A stretch of 64,000 nucleotides of DNA from Deinococcus sp. KSM4-11 (GTDB lineage: Bacteria > Deinococcota > Deinococci > Deinococcales > Deinococcaceae), in the NCBI RefSeq assembly GCF_004801415.1, contig NZ_SSNX01000003.1:1-64000 (forward strand), written 5' to 3'. Positions 32,454 through 43,558 of this stretch are shown in pieces. Position numbers and translations under genes: made by a program. Within the stretch, counting starts at the first letter, position 1; the number at the start of each line of letters is the position of its first letter. The notes below the pieces were generated by a model that saw nothing but the letters and a program-made list of their open reading frames with translations, did not search any database and was not told where the DNA came from.

Positions 32454-33989
32454 ATGCCGGATTTTGACGTGATCGTGATGGGCGCGGGCCACAACGCTCT
32501 GGTCACGGCCGCCTACGCCGCGAAGGCGGGCCTGAAGGTCGGCGTGTTCGAGCGCCGGCACATCGTGGGCGGCGCCGTGAGCACCGAGGAACTCGTGCCC
32601 GGCTACCGCTTCGATTACGGCGGCAGCGCGCACATCCTGATCCGCATGACTCCGGTGGTGCGCGAGCTGGAACTGACCCGCCACGGCCTGCACTACCTGG
32701 AGGTCGATCCGATGTTTCACGCGTCGGATGGGGAAACGCCGTGGTTCATCCACCGGGATGCGGCCCGGACGGCGCGGGAACTGGAGGCCCTGTTTCCCGG
32801 CCAGGGTGAGGCGTACACGCGCTTCCTGGACGACTGGACGCCGTTCGCGCGGGCCGTGGCCGACCTGTTCAACGCCGCGCCCGGGCCGCTCGACATGGGC
32901 AAGATGGTGGTCAGCAGCGGCCGGGGCAAGGACTGGATGGAGCAGTTGCCCCGGATTCTGCGTCCCTACGGGGACGTGGCACGGGAGTACTTCACGGACG
33001 AGCGGGTGCGTGCCCCGCTGGTGTGGATGGCCGCGCAGAGCGGCCCACCGCCGACCGATCCGCTGAGTGCGCCTTTTCTGCTGTGGCATCCGCTGTACCA
33101 CGAGGGCGGGGTCGCCCGGCCCAAGGGCGGCAGCGGCGGCCTGACGCAGGCCCTGAAACGCGCCGTGGAGGCCGACGGCGGGCAGGTGTTCGTGAACGCC
33201 CCCGTGAAGGACATCCTGGTCAGGGACGGAAAGGCGCAGGGCGTCCGGCTGGAGAACGGCGATACGTACACGGCCCGCGCGGTCGTGTCCGGCGCGCACA
33301 TCCTGACCACGGCCGGCGCGCTGCCGGAGGAGTACGTTCCGGCCGCCGCGCGGCAGGTGCGGGTGGGCAACGGCTTCGGCATGGTGCTGCGCCTCGCGCT
33401 GAGCGAGAAGGTCAGGTACCGGAACCACACCGAGCCCGACAGCCGCGTGGGCCTGGGCCTGCTGATCAGAAGCGAGCAGCAGCTCATGACGGGCTACGGG
33501 CAGTACCTGGCGGGCGAACCGACCAGCGACCCGCCCCTGATCGCCATGAGTTTTTCTGCCGTGGACGACTCGCTGGCCCCGCCGGGCGGGGAGGCGCTGT
33601 GGCTGTGGGCGCAGTACTACCCCTACGAACTGTCCAGCGGCTCGTGGGACACACGAACCGCTGAGGCCCGCGAGAACATCCTGAACGCCTTCGAGCACTA
33701 CGCGCCCGGCACCCGCGACACCATCGTGGGCGAACTGGTGCAGACGCCCCAGTGGCTCGAAACGAACCTCGGGCTGCACCGGGGCAACGTCATGCACCTG
33801 GAGATGAGCTTCGACCAGATGTTCTCCTTCCGCCCGTGGATGAAAGCCAGTGGATACCGCTGGCCGGGCGTGAAGGGCCTGTACCTGACCGGGGCGAGCA
33901 CGCATCCCGGCGGCGGCATCATGGGCGCGAGTGGCCGCAACGCCGCGCATGTGCTCGTGAAGGATCTGACGCGCCGGCGGTGGCGCTGA
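32454..33989 (+). CDS. crtO: Carotenoid 4-ketolase CrtO (CrtI-type FAD enzyme)
   Basis: Adds the C-4 keto group in deinoxanthin synthesis (gamma-carotene-type substrates); membrane-associated flavoprotein. The 511-aa length equals that recalled for D. radiodurans CrtO. The FAD-binding motif is [19 protein letters not shown] (8-26), followed by [15 protein letters not shown] and, at the C-terminus, [20 protein letters not shown], the CrtI-family FAD-closing motif. Phytoene desaturase itself is excluded because that enzyme is normally longer and paired with crtB, which is absent. A -10-like CACACT lies 6 nt before ATG 32454. cruF follows after 3 nt. Confidence 0.75.
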   Translation: MPDFDVIVMGAGHNALVTAAYAAKAGLKVGVFERRHIVGGAVSTEELVPGYRFDYGGSAHILIRMTPVVRELELTRHGLHYLEVDPMFHASDGETPWFIHRDAARTARELEALFPGQGEAYTRFLDDWTPFARAVADLFNAAPGPLDMGKMVVSSGRGKDWMEQLPRILRPYGDVAREYFTDERVRAPLVWMAAQSGPPPTDPLSAPFLLWHPLYHEGGVARPKGGSGGLTQALKRAVEADGGQVFVNAPVKDILVRDGKAQGVRLENGDTYTARAVVSGAHILTTAGALPEEYVPAAARQVRVGNGFGMVLRLALSEKVRYRNHTEPDSRVGLGLLIRSEQQLMTGYGQYLAGEPTSDPPLIAMSFSAVDDSLAPPGGEALWLWAQYYPYELSSGSWDTRTAEARENILNAFEHYAPGTRDTIVGELVQTPQWLETNLGLHRGNVMHLEMSFDQMFSFRPWMKASGYRWPGVKGLYLTGASTHPGGGIMGASGRNAAHVLVKDLTRRRWR

Positions 33990-33992
33990 GGC

Positions 33993-35012
33993 ATGCCCGC
34001 CCTCTCCCCCACCCTGCGGCGTGCCGGGCTGGCCCTGCTGGCGCTGGGCGTGGCCTTCCTGGGCGCGCTGCTGGTTATCGCCGCGCACGCGCTGGGCTGG
34101 GCATTGATCGCGCTGGGGTTGCCGCTCGCGGGCGCGCTGGCGCTGGCCGGGGACACGCTGGGGCACGGCTTCTGGGGAACGCTCGCGCAGAGAGGCCGGG
34201 CGCTGGCCGCCCAGACTCCGACGTGGCTGTGGTTCGTGGCGCTGTACGCGGCGCTGAAGATTCCGGTGCCGCTGTGGCCCCAGCTGTTCCCGCTGCTGGG
34301 CCTGCTGAGCACGGGCGCGCTGTTCGTGGCGGCGCTGCTGTTCGTGTGGGAGCGCGAGAACGCCGCGAAGGCCGCGATCATGGCCCTCGTGGCCTTCGGT
34401 GTGGGGCTGGGCGTGGAGGTCGCAGGGAGCCGCACCGGCATTCCCTTCGGAGACTATTCGTACGCGGGCGCGCCGGCCCCCACGCTGCTGGGCGTGCCGC
34501 TGGTCGTGCCGCTGGGCTGGTTCGCGCTGACCCTGACGGCCACCAGCCTGTCCGGCGGGCGACCGTGGCTGGCCGGCGTGCTGATGATGCTGTGGGACGT
34601 GGGACTGGAACCCCTGATGACCGCGCAGGGCTACTGGACGTGGCACGACCTGCTGGGCCTGTGGGCGGGCGCACCGCTGGAGAACTTCGTGGGCTGGTGG
34701 GGCGTGGGGGCGCTGCTGTCGTGGATGTTCACCGGCCTCTCTCCGAGGCTGTTCGGCCTGAACTCACTGGAATGGGCGTGGGCCCTGCCATGGTTCGCGC
34801 GGGCCTTCCCCATGGGTGGCGGGCCGTCGCTGAGCCTGCTGCCGCGCCCGTCCGTCAGCCGTGTGGGCTTCGGGGTCGTGTATTCCATCGAGGTGTTCTT
34901 CCTGCCGGGCGGCCTGGTGCTGGTCGGGCGGTATGCCGAGGCGGCGGTGACGCTCGTGGCCATGCTGGCGGGCCTGGGGCTGGCGTGGCGGGTGACGCGC
35001 CGTGACGCCTGA
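33993..35012 (+). CDS. cruF: Carotenoid 1',2'-hydratase CruF
   Basis: Adds water to the psi end of the carotenoid, forming the 1'-hydroxy group of deinoxanthin. The 339-aa polytopic membrane protein has the DUF422/CruF blocks [49 protein letters not shown] and [13 protein letters not shown]. About ten helices fill the rest. It starts 3 nt after crtO and overlaps the acyltransferase by 11 nt, so crtO-cruF-acyltransferase form one translation-coupled unit. Assignment from family blocks and from known crtO/cruF linkage in Deinococcus. Confidence 0.87.
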   Translation: MPALSPTLRRAGLALLALGVAFLGALLVIAAHALGWALIALGLPLAGALALAGDTLGHGFWGTLAQRGRALAAQTPTWLWFVALYAALKIPVPLWPQLFPLLGLLSTGALFVAALLFVWERENAAKAAIMALVAFGVGLGVEVAGSRTGIPFGDYSYAGAPAPTLLGVPLVVPLGWFALTLTATSLSGGRPWLAGVLMMLWDVGLEPLMTAQGYWTWHDLLGLWAGAPLENFVGWWGVGALLSWMFTGLSPRLFGLNSLEWAWALPWFARAFPMGGGPSLSLLPRPSVSRVGFGVVYSIEVFFLPGGLVLVGRYAEAAVTLVAMLAGLGLAWRVTRRDA

Positions 35013-35676
35013 GCGCCACCCCTGGGCCACGGCGCTGCTGCGCGCCAGCATCCGCCAGAGCGTCCGAAGCGGGCTGGGCGGCGTGTGGCTGCGCGGCCCA
35101 CTGCCCACGGGCGGCGCGGTGCTCGCGCCGAACCATCACTCGTGGTGGGACGGGTACGTGCTGCGCGAGCTGGGCTGGTGGGTGGGAGCGGACTTCCGGG
35201 TGCTGATGACCGGGCGGCAGCTGTCGCGGTTTCCGTTCCTGCGCCGCCTGGGCGCCCTGGATGCGCGCGAAATGCGGGCGGCCGTGCGGGCCGCGCAGGA
35301 GGGGGCCTGGGTGATCGTCTTCCCCGAAGGGGCCGTACAGCCTGCCGCCACGTTGAGGGCCGTGCAGCCGGGCGCAGCGTGGATCGCACGGCAGGCGCAC
35401 GCGGCGCTGATCCCGGTGGGCCTGCGGGTGGTCATGCGCGGGGGGCAGTGGCCGGAAGCGTACGTGCGCCTCGGGCCACCGGTCACGGCCGATGGACTGG
35501 GAGCAGGGATGAGGCACGAACTCGCGGCCCTGGACGCCGAGCTGCAAGGCAGCGACCCGGAACAGCCGCTGGCGGGCTACCTGCGGATCAGCCGGGGTCG
35601 GGCGAGCACCTCAGATCGGGTGGACTGGCCCTCGCAGCTGCTCACGCTGCTCACGGGTGATCGCTCACGGAGCTGA
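35002..35676 (+). CDS. PlsC-family acyltransferase
   Basis: 1-acylglycerol-phosphate-type acyltransferase fold of 224 aa. The HX4D motif is HHSWWD in [12 protein letters not shown], and the third motif is FPEGAVQ; both are intact. No membrane helix is evident, so the protein is probably peripheral. In this position, between cruF and a glycosyltransferase, it may acylate a carotenoid glycoside, as CrtO/CrtN-linked acyltransferases do in staphyloxanthin synthesis; phospholipid acylation is the alternative. GTG 35002 overlaps the cruF stop by 11 nt. Confidence 0.88.
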   Translation: MTPERHPWATALLRASIRQSVRSGLGGVWLRGPLPTGGAVLAPNHHSWWDGYVLRELGWWVGADFRVLMTGRQLSRFPFLRRLGALDAREMRAAVRAAQEGAWVIVFPEGAVQPAATLRAVQPGAAWIARQAHAALIPVGLRVVMRGGQWPEAYVRLGPPVTADGLGAGMRHELAALDAELQGSDPEQPLAGYLRISRGRASTSDRVDWPSQLLTLLTGDRSRS

Positions 35677-35753
35677 ATCAGGCCGAACGGCGCCGAGGTG
35701 AGAGCGACGGGGACAGCCACGACGCAGCGCTTCGAATCCGCAGGAGAGTGGCC

Positions 35754-35873
35754 ATGAGACAACGCCCGCACCGGCAAGAGGCGTTGGCCTTCCGTGCAGA
35801 GCTCCGCCTGCCCTGGAATCGGTTTGGTAGCAGACGGTGTTCGTTCCCTATCGGCCCTATGAAGGGGGCATGA
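35754..35873 (+). CDS. Candidate 39-aa small ORF coupled to the glycosyltransferase
   Basis: A short Arg-rich frame starts at ATG 35754, with AGGAGA about 6 nt upstream, and ends in TGA 35871-35873, overlapping the glycosyltransferase ATG (ATGA). Spacing and coupling look like a leader peptide or translational start aid. Codon use is less GC-rich at third positions than in the neighbours (two AGA codons), so it may not make a functional protein. Confidence 0.35.
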   Translation: MRQRPHRQEALAFRAELRLPWNRFGSRRCSFPIGPMKGA

Positions 35874-36958
35874 CGTCCCTCCCTGCCCGGCTGTACCGCG
35901 CCCTGGCTCTGGGATGGCTGGCCAGCAAGGCGGTGGTGCTGCTGGTGAACGCCGTGACCTTCCCCCGCCTGCATCCCTCACGGCCCTCCCTGCGCCCGCG
36001 CGTGTCCCTGCTCGTGCCGGCCCGCAACGAGGCGCGTGCCCTGCCGCACACGCTGCCGGGCCTGCTCGCCCAGGGCGCCGACGAAGTGATCGTGCTGGAC
36101 GACGAGTCGACCGACGGCACGGGTATCGTGGCTGGCTGCCTGGGCGCGCAGGTGATCCGGGGGGAGCCACGGCCGGACGGCTGGTACGGGAAGCCGTGGG
36201 CCTGCCAGCAGCTCTGGCGGGCCGCGTCGGGAGACGTGCTGGTGTTCGTGGACGCAGACGTGATCTGGCAACCGGGCGCGCTGGACGCCGTGCTGCACGG
36301 GCTTGAACATACGGGCGCCGACCTGCTGAGCGTGCAGCCCCGGCAGCGCCCGGTGACCGTGGGCGAGCGGCTCCTCACGCCGCTGGTCGACAACGCGGTG
36401 CTGTCGTACTTCCCGTACCCCTTGATCGGCCTGCCGCAGCCGGCCGCGAGCATGGCGAACGGGCAGGTCATGGCCCTGCGCCGCCGCGCACTGGAGGAGG
36501 CGGGCGGGTTCGCAGCGGTACGGCAGGTCGTGCTGGACGACACGGAATTCGCCCGGCACCTCAAGGCGCGCGGCAGGCGGCTGGCGGTGGCACTGGGCGG
36601 GCCGCTGATCGGGGTGCGGATGTACGCCTCATACCCGCAGTCGGTGGCGGGCTACGCCAAGAACGTCCTGCCGCTGCACCTGGGCTCCCGGCCGCTGCTG
36701 CTGCTCAGCGCTGTGGCGCACCTGGCGGTCTACACCCTGCCGTGGCTGGTGCGGGTGCCCGGCTGGCGGGTGCTGCGCGTGGCCGGGTTGCTGGAGCGGG
36801 TGGCGGCGAACGTCATCAGCGGCCGGACGCGGCCTGCCGATCTGCTGGAGGGCCTGCTCGGGCCGCTGACGCCGCTGCTGGCCCTGCCCGTGTACGCCCG
36901 CGCGCTGCGCCGCACCGTGAGCTGGAAAGGCCGCACCTACCCGCAGAAGGCGCGCTGA
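35870..36958 (+). CDS. Family 2 glycosyltransferase (CruG/CrtQ-like)
   Basis: 362-aa membrane-anchored GT-A enzyme. N-terminal helix at about 5-25, then [44 protein letters not shown], the [11 protein letters not shown]xD motif, [19 protein letters not shown] and [15 protein letters not shown]. The C-terminal 90 residues are hydrophobic. The [11 protein letters not shown] block is typical of carotenoid glycosyltransferases of the CrtQ/CruG type. With cruF it recalls the cyanobacterial cruF-cruG pair, so glycosylation of the 1'-hydroxyl is a reasonable reading. ATG 35870 is chosen for alignment with the family. Confidence 0.85.
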   Translation: MTSLPARLYRALALGWLASKAVVLLVNAVTFPRLHPSRPSLRPRVSLLVPARNEARALPHTLPGLLAQGADEVIVLDDESTDGTGIVAGCLGAQVIRGEPRPDGWYGKPWACQQLWRAASGDVLVFVDADVIWQPGALDAVLHGLEHTGADLLSVQPRQRPVTVGERLLTPLVDNAVLSYFPYPLIGLPQPAASMANGQVMALRRRALEEAGGFAAVRQVVLDDTEFARHLKARGRRLAVALGGPLIGVRMYASYPQSVAGYAKNVLPLHLGSRPLLLLSAVAHLAVYTLPWLVRVPGWRVLRVAGLLERVAANVISGRTRPADLLEGLLGPLTPLLALPVYARALRRTVSWKGRTYPQKAR

Positions 36959-36980
36959 GGACCGGGAGTAGCATCAGGCC

Positions 36981-37709
36981 ATGAACGCACCCCTCAAGGC
37001 GTCGATCCTGGCCGGCCTGCTGTGCTTCAGCGGGGCGGGCGCGGTGGGCTACCACGACTATTCGGTCGCGAACATCGCAGGCTGGCAGCAGGTGAGGTTC
37101 TGGTGCGACACGCCCGCCCACGTCCTGGCCGTGACCGCGCCCGCCCACGCGCCGGGGCCGGTCACGCTGGCGACCTGGCTGGGCGCTCAGCAGCTCAACC
37201 GCGCGTACCGCATGGGCGTGGACGATCCCGGCGCCGGGCAGGTCTACACGCCGCTGAGCCTTCCCGGGCAACCTGCGCCGCCCGATCCGGGATATTTCGT
37301 GCACAGCAGCAACATCGAGAACGTGAACGACCCCGCGTACCGCATGACCCACGTGAACGAGTTCAACGTCTCCAGCGGTCACTTCACCTGCCGGTACGTG
37401 CCGCAGGCCGCCGTGCTGGCCGCCACCGCGAAGCACACCGTGATCGTCTGGGAGGCCGGCGGGCACGTCACGTATGCCAGCCGCAACCGCGACGGCACGC
37501 CCGGCGTGTACCTCACCGGCGGCGTGCACACGCACACCCCGGCTGGCCGCGACCGCTATGTCTGGACGCACGCGGCCTACACCTACGAGCTGGAGGTCGG
37601 CGTTCCGGACACCACCGCCCCTCTGGGCGGGCACCTGCGCGTCCTGCGAGGCGGCGCGGTGCTCAAGACGTGGCCTCTGCAGGTGTACTCGGTGAGCGTT
37701 CCGAACTGA
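36981..37709 (+). CDS. Unknown exported protein in the carotenoid block (242 aa)
   Basis: Family not recognised. Signal peptide at 1-22 (SILAGLLCFSGAGAV), then a beta-rich, Gly/His-containing protein with NIENVNDPAYRMTHVNEFNV and TGGVHTHTPAGRDRYVWTH. Three cysteines (one in the signal peptide) and many aromatic residues; no lipobox, since Cys15 is in the hydrophobic core. ATG 36981 has -10 TAGCAT (36969-36974) 6 nt upstream, so it has its own leaderless promoter, 22 nt after the glycosyltransferase. A hairpin follows the stop. Confidence 0.72.
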   Translation: MNAPLKASILAGLLCFSGAGAVGYHDYSVANIAGWQQVRFWCDTPAHVLAVTAPAHAPGPVTLATWLGAQQLNRAYRMGVDDPGAGQVYTPLSLPGQPAPPDPGYFVHSSNIENVNDPAYRMTHVNEFNVSSGHFTCRYVPQAAVLAATAKHTVIVWEAGGHVTYASRNRDGTPGVYLTGGVHTHTPAGRDRYVWTHAAYTYELEVGVPDTTAPLGGHLRVLRGGAVLKTWPLQVYSVSVPN

Positions 37710-37717
37710 CGGTGGCC

Positions 37718-37744
37718 CCTTCAGGTCGGCTTCACGCCTGAAGG
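37718..37744 (+). terminator. Hairpin after the exported protein gene, no U-tract
   Basis: CCTTCAGG - 11-nt loop - CCTGAAGG, starting 8 nt after the stop at 37709 and ending 20 nt before the crtD promoter. No T run. Confidence 0.45.
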
Positions 37745-37775
37745 CCCATCCCGGCGCATGACCTATCCTCGGCGG

Positions 37776-39184
<1,409 letters not shown>

Positions 39185-39197
<13 letters not shown>

Positions 39198-40336
39198 GGG
39201 GACTGGACGCCCTGCCCCAGCCGCCGACCCGCCCGGGCAACGGGCACCTTCAGGACTGGGCGCTGAGACCGCTGCCCTTGATCGAGGCGGGCGCACGGAT
39301 CGCGCGCGCGGCGGGGCAGGACATTTTCCGCCTGCGGCTGGGGCTGCCAGCGGTGGTCGGTTTTTCTCCGGCGTGGAACCGGCGGCTGCTGACGGATCTG
39401 CGGGCCTTCGTGAGCGCGGGGAGTTTCTCGCGGGTGGTGCCGTACCTGTCGGGCGGCGTGATCCTGACGGACGCGCCCGGCCATGCGCCCCGGCGGCAGC
39501 TCATGAATTCAGGGTTCGGGCGAAGCCACCTTGCAGCCTTGCAGGGCCGCACGCGCTCAGCCCTGCCACCAGTGCCCGAGGGCGAATTCGACGCGCTGGC
39601 GTGGGCCGATGGGGCGGTGCTGCGGCTGCTGAACGCGGCGTACTTCAGCGGGGAGTTCGATCCAGGGCTGCTGCACGCGTTCCTGGCACCGCTGCGCCGC
39701 CCGTTCCCGGTGCCCGCACTGCCCCGGCCGCTGCTGTTCCTGCGGGTGGAGGCGGAGGTGCGGCGGCTGGGACACCGGCGGCTCACGGAGGGTGGGGACG
39801 ACCTGCTGGCCGTGCTGGCCCCCCTGCCGGGCGGACTGGAGGAAACGCGGGTGTCGCTGGCTGCGGCCCACGATACGACCACGCACGCGCTGGCCTACGC
39901 GATCTGGTTTCTGGCCCGGCACCCGCAGTGGCACGCCCCCGAGCACCATCCGGCCGTCCTGAAGGAAGTCCTGCGCCTGTTCCCCCCGGGCTGGATGGGA
40001 AGCCGCCGCCTGTCGCGGGACGTCGAGTGGAACAGCGTCCGGCTTCCGCGTGGCGCGCTCGCGCTGTACTCGCCGTACCTGAGTGGCCGCGACCCGGAAC
40101 TGTGGGACGCGCCCGAGGCGTTCCAGCCGCAGCGCTGGACGGAGCGCCCCCCCGCGTGGGCGTACCTGCCGTTCGGCGGGGGCGAGCGGCTGTGCCTGGG
40201 CATGCACCTGGCGCAGATGCTCATTCACGACGTGCTGGGCACACTGCCACTCCTGCGGGCCGTGCGGGGCGACGACACGCCGCAGCCGGGAATCACGCTG
40301 GGGCCACGCGGGCCGCTGGTCGTACGCCGGACCTGA
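39185..40336 (+). CDS. Cytochrome P450 (CYP287-like carotenoid 2-beta-hydroxylase)
   Basis: Heme monooxygenase of 383 aa. The I-helix is AAHDTTTHAL, ExxR is EVLRLF, and the heme motif is FGGGERLCLGMHLA with the Cys ligand. In D. radiodurans the P450 CYP287A1 hydroxylates C-2 of the beta ring of deinoxanthin; position directly after crtD with a 13-nt overlap (GTG 39185) supports the same role. No ferredoxin partner is in the window. The protein is somewhat short, as bacterial P450s of this group are. Confidence 0.88.
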
Positions 40337-40339
40337 GGA

Positions 40340-41488
40340 TCAGTACTGGTCGCCCACGCTCTGGCCGGACTGGGCAACCACGCTGTAGGCCTGCCCGCTG
40401 AGCTGACCGTTCAGGCGCAGCAGCAGGGCCTGTGCAGGGTGGTCGCCGGTGGCGTAGGTGATGACCGCTTCGTCCGTGGCGGCGCGCAGCCAGTCGGCGT
40501 CGGTTCGCAGGTCGGCGGGGTCGGCGGTCAGGTGCAGGTGGGCCAGGTCGTACGCCATGCGGAAGTGCACGGTGCCGGTCGCGTCGGCCTGCGCGAGGTC
40601 GTAGGCGAGCACCAGCGTGTCCCCGCGCGCCAGACTGCGCGGCAGGCGCCGGACGCTGACCAGCGCGTAGGGCGTCCCACTGGGCGCACTGACCTTCAGG
40701 TCGTGGTGGCTGAACACGCTCATATCGTCCACGCGGGAGGAGCGGCGGCCGTTCAATCCCAGGGTGCGGGCCAGCGGGGCCAGCGCCGGATCGTACAGGT
40801 TGTAGGCGTCGAGCGGGTGATCCGGCGTCCCAAGCGTGAGGATCACGGGCCCCAGGTGCAGCGTGGGATTCTGCCAGCCGTCCACCCGCACGTCGAGTCC
40901 GGCGGCCGTGACGGCGGCCACCACCGCATTCAGATCCAGGAAGGTGTGCCCGCTGGCGTAGTCGACGATCAGGGTTCGGTTGACGAAGTCTCCGCTGCCG
41001 GACTCGACGAGGTTCACCCGCACCGGCGTGTTCAGGCCCGGCAGGTGGAGCAGCGGCGCGGTGCCGGAGCCCTGCACCTCCACGCCCGCCTTCTTCAGTT
41101 CGTTCCATAGGCTGCCGGTGTCCACGTAGGTGTACGGGCCGGGCAGGGGCGTGAAGGTCGGGTGGTAGCCCTCGACCTGCGCCAGCACGCTGGAAAGGTG
41201 CAGCATGGCGTACACGGCGCCGCAGGCGAGGGCCCCCAGCAGGCTGCCGCGCATGGCCTGGGGCCACACGTACACGCGCTGCATGCCGCCCTGGACGTGC
41301 GCGGGTTCACCGAGTTCCGCCAGGGTGCGGCGCAGCGCCTCGGCGTCGCTGTACCCGGCGAGCAGGAAGTCCTGCACGCGGGCCTCGATGTGGCCGCGCA
41401 GTTCACGGCCCACCTCCTGTCGGGTGCGGCGGTGCAGGCCACGGGTGGCGCGGGTCAGGTAGGTCTGCAGGGGGTCGTCCTCGCTCAT
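40340..41488 (-). CDS. Membrane protein with permease-prefix domain (382 aa)
   Basis: Residues 1-75 form the HAAS/permease-prefix helical domain (GLHRRTRQEVGRELRGHIEARV, then GYSDAEALRRTLAELGEP) that commonly follows PadR regulators. One membrane helix lies at about 80-103. The rest is an extracytoplasmic, beta-rich domain with a stalk-like internal repeat (FVNRTLIVDYASGHTFLDL) and no known catalytic motif. ATG 41488 has AGGAGG 5 nt upstream, 35 nt after the padR stop; the pair is one operon and is probably repressed by PadR. The C-terminal domain is unrecognised. It converges with the P450 gene at 3 nt. Confidence 0.78.
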   Translation of the reverse strand: MSEDDPLQTYLTRATRGLHRRTRQEVGRELRGHIEARVQDFLLAGYSDAEALRRTLAELGEPAHVQGGMQRVYVWPQAMRGSLLGALACGAVYAMLHLSSVLAQVEGYHPTFTPLPGPYTYVDTGSLWNELKKAGVEVQGSGTAPLLHLPGLNTPVRVNLVESGSGDFVNRTLIVDYASGHTFLDLNAVVAAVTAAGLDVRVDGWQNPTLHLGPVILTLGTPDHPLDAYNLYDPALAPLARTLGLNGRRSSRVDDMSVFSHHDLKVSAPSGTPYALVSVRRLPRSLARGDTLVLAYDLAQADATGTVHFRMAYDLAHLHLTADPADLRTDADWLRAATDEAVITYATGDHPAQALLLRLNGQLSGQAYSVVAQSGQSVGDQY

Positions 41489-41523
41489 GGTGTCCTCCTG
41501 GGGTGAGCGGCGGGAGAGCGGGT

Positions 41524-41850
41524 TCAGGTACTGGTGGTCAGTCGGCCGATCTGGCGGGAGAAGGCCTCGAACTGCCCACGTTTGTCGTGCAGGGCGCGCA
41601 CGCCGCTGTCGGTGAGCTGGTAGTACTTGACGGGCGCGCCGCCGCGCGGGGCGGGCTGGAACTCGCCGGTCAGCCAGCCGGCCAGTTCCAGGCGGTGGAG
41701 GGCGGGGTACAGGCTGCCGACCTTGAGGTCGAAGTACCCGTCGGTGCGGAGCTGCGCTTCCTTGCTGATCTCCAGGCCGTACTTGGGATCACCGTCGATG
41801 ATGGCGAGCAGGATCAGATCGAGGTGACCTTTGAGCAGGTTCGGATCCAT
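41524..41850 (-). CDS. PadR-family transcriptional regulator
   Basis: 108-aa winged-helix repressor: LLKGHLDLILLAIIDGDPKYG, the recognition region KVGSLYPALHRLELAGWL, then PVKYYQLTDSGVRALHDKRG. It is truncated at the end of the DNA-binding domain plus one helix, the short PadR-s2 form. ATG 41850 has AGGAGG 4 nt upstream; a longer frame reading through the promoter is rejected. The ligand is unknown. The operator candidate lies 43 nt upstream, between this gene and the MFS gene. Confidence 0.93.
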   Translation of the reverse strand: MDPNLLKGHLDLILLAIIDGDPKYGLEISKEAQLRTDGYFDLKVGSLYPALHRLELAGWLTGEFQPAPRGGAPVKYYQLTDSGVRALHDKRGQFEAFSRQIGRLTTST

Positions 41851-41892
41851 GGGGCCTCCTGGGCAGAACAGAGTTTGATTATTGCTTACCGA

Positions 41893-41907
41893 TATCGTAC
41901 TCCGATA
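41893..41907. promoter_or_regulatory. Inverted repeat TATCG-N5-CGATA, candidate PadR operator
   Basis: Perfect 5+5 palindrome in an AT-rich island (41870-41915) in an otherwise GC-rich gap, 43 nt above padR. A second short palindrome (CGATATCG, 41890-41897) overlaps it. An AATAAT-like -10 for padR lies next to it. Confidence 0.5.
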
Positions 41908-42010
41908 GTAAGGATCGTGTGTGATCCGGATCACCTCCAGCCCCGGCGATGCCGGCCATTCAGCTCCGCTCTCCGCGCCGTCATTCAGCCCAGCCCGCGT
42001 ACGCTGGGGC

Positions 42011-43549
42011 ATGGCCCCTCCTGCCCAGACACGACTGACCGCCGAGGAACGCTGGACCCTGACGGTGACCGTGCTGGGTTCCAGCATGGCTTTCCTGGAC
42101 GGCACGGTCGTGAACGTGGCCCTCAGCGCCGTGCAGCGCGACCTGCACGCCACGGCGGGAGGCGTGCAGTGGGTGGTGAACGCCTACGCGCTGATGCTCG
42201 CGGCCCTGACCCTGGTGGGCGGCGCGCTGGGGGACGCCTTCGGGCGACGGCGGGTGTACAGCTGGGGCGTGGGCGTGTTCGCGCTGGCGTCCCTGGCCTG
42301 CGGGCTGGCCCCGACCCTGACGGTGCTCATCGCCGCGCGGGTCGTGCAGGGCGTGGGAGCGGCGCTGCTGGTGCCGGGCAGTCTGGCCATGATCGGCGCG
42401 GTGTTCGACGACTCGCGCCGGGGCCGGGGCGTGGGCCTGTGGAGCGCGGCCAGTTCCGTGATGACGCTGCTGGGCCCGGTGGCGGGCGGCGCGCTGGTTG
42501 ACCTGGGCTCGTGGCGCTGGGTGTTCTTCATCAACCTGCCGCTGGCGGTGGGCGTGCTGGCCCTGCTGGGGCGCGTGCCGGAAACGCGCGCGCCCGGAGC
42601 GCGGCCGGACTGGGCCGGCGCCGGCGCCGTCACCGCTGGGCTGGGCGGCCTGGCGCTGGCCTTCACGCGGGCGGGCGAGGCCGGCTGGGACGGGATGGCG
42701 CTGGCGCTGCTGGGCGTGGCGGCGCTGGCCCTGGCTTTCTTTGCCTGGTGGGAGGCCCGCGCCCCCGCCCCGATGCTGCCGCCCACGCTGTGGCGCAACC
42801 GGGTCTTCGTGGGCACCAACCTGCTGACCTTCCTGCTGTACGGCGCGCTGGGCGCGGTCGGGCTGTACCTGCCGCTGTACCTGATCGGCTCGCGGGGCCT
42901 GAGCGCCACGGCGGCGGGGGCGGCGCTGCTGCCATTGTCGCTGCTGCTGGCGGGCCTGTCCGGCTGGTTCGGCGGGCTGGCCGACCGCCACGGGCCGCGC
43001 GTGTTCCTGGCCGCCGGGCCGGCGCTGGCCGGCGTAGGCTTCGCGCTGCTGGGCGTGCTGCGGGGCGGGTACTGGACGTCGGTGTTTCCCGGCGCGGTGG
43101 TGCTGGGCCTGGGCATGGCCCTGACGGTTGCGCCCCTGTCGAGCGCGGTCATGGGCAGCCTGGGCCGCGAGCAGAGCGGCCTGGCGAGCGGCGTGAACAA
43201 CGCCGTGGCGAGGGCCGCCGGGCTGCTGGCCGTGGCGGCGCTGGGCCTGCTGCTGGTCGGCAGCTACCGGGGAGCGCTGGATTCACGGCTGCGCGCGGCC
43301 GTGGGCGACGTGCCGTGGCGGGCCGGAGTGCTGGCGCAGGCCCCCCGCCTGACGGACATCCAGCTCCCGCCGGGCGCTCCACGGGTAGCAAGTGACGCGC
43401 TACATGCGGCCTTCGCGGACGCCTTCCGCACGGTCGCGCTGGCCGCCGGGCTGCTGGGCGTGCTCGGTGGCGTGGCCGGTGGGCTGATCCTGCGCCGTCC
43501 GGAATCCCCTGGGAGCCCGAATCCCTCAGAACACGGAGGAGAGCGCTAG
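42011..43549 (+). CDS. MFS drug exporter (DHA2/EmrB-QacA family)
   Basis: 512-aa, 14-helix proton-coupled exporter. Visible: VLGSSMAFLDGTVVNVALSAVQ (helix 1, motif D1), GALGDAFGRRRVY (motif A), LIAARVVQGVGAALLVPGSLAM (motif B) and the motif-C-like GPVAGGALVDLGSWRWVFFINLP typical of EmrB. Probable substrates are drugs or lipids. ATG 42011 has -10 TACGCT (42000-42005) 5 nt upstream, making an upstream in-frame ATG at 41921 unlikely. It is divergent from padR, so PadR could also control it. Confidence 0.92.
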   Translation: MAPPAQTRLTAEERWTLTVTVLGSSMAFLDGTVVNVALSAVQRDLHATAGGVQWVVNAYALMLAALTLVGGALGDAFGRRRVYSWGVGVFALASLACGLAPTLTVLIAARVVQGVGAALLVPGSLAMIGAVFDDSRRGRGVGLWSAASSVMTLLGPVAGGALVDLGSWRWVFFINLPLAVGVLALLGRVPETRAPGARPDWAGAGAVTAGLGGLALAFTRAGEAGWDGMALALLGVAALALAFFAWWEARAPAPMLPPTLWRNRVFVGTNLLTFLLYGALGAVGLYLPLYLIGSRGLSATAAGAALLPLSLLLAGLSGWFGGLADRHGPRVFLAAGPALAGVGFALLGVLRGGYWTSVFPGAVVLGLGMALTVAPLSSAVMGSLGREQSGLASGVNNAVARAAGLLAVAALGLLLVGSYRGALDSRLRAAVGDVPWRAGVLAQAPRLTDIQLPPGAPRVASDALHAAFADAFRTVALAAGLLGVLGGVAGGLILRRPESPGSPNPSEHGGER

Positions 43550-43558
43550 CCTGAACGC

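Noticed and set aside
32382..34646. 754-codon minus-strand frame over crtO and cruF
   Set aside because: His/Gln/Arg-rich shadow; the plus strand carries complete FAD-enzyme and CruF motifs.
42011..43549. MFS start at ATG 41921
   Set aside because: The extra 30 residues are polar, unlike family N-termini, and the -10 box TACGCT lies just before ATG 42011.
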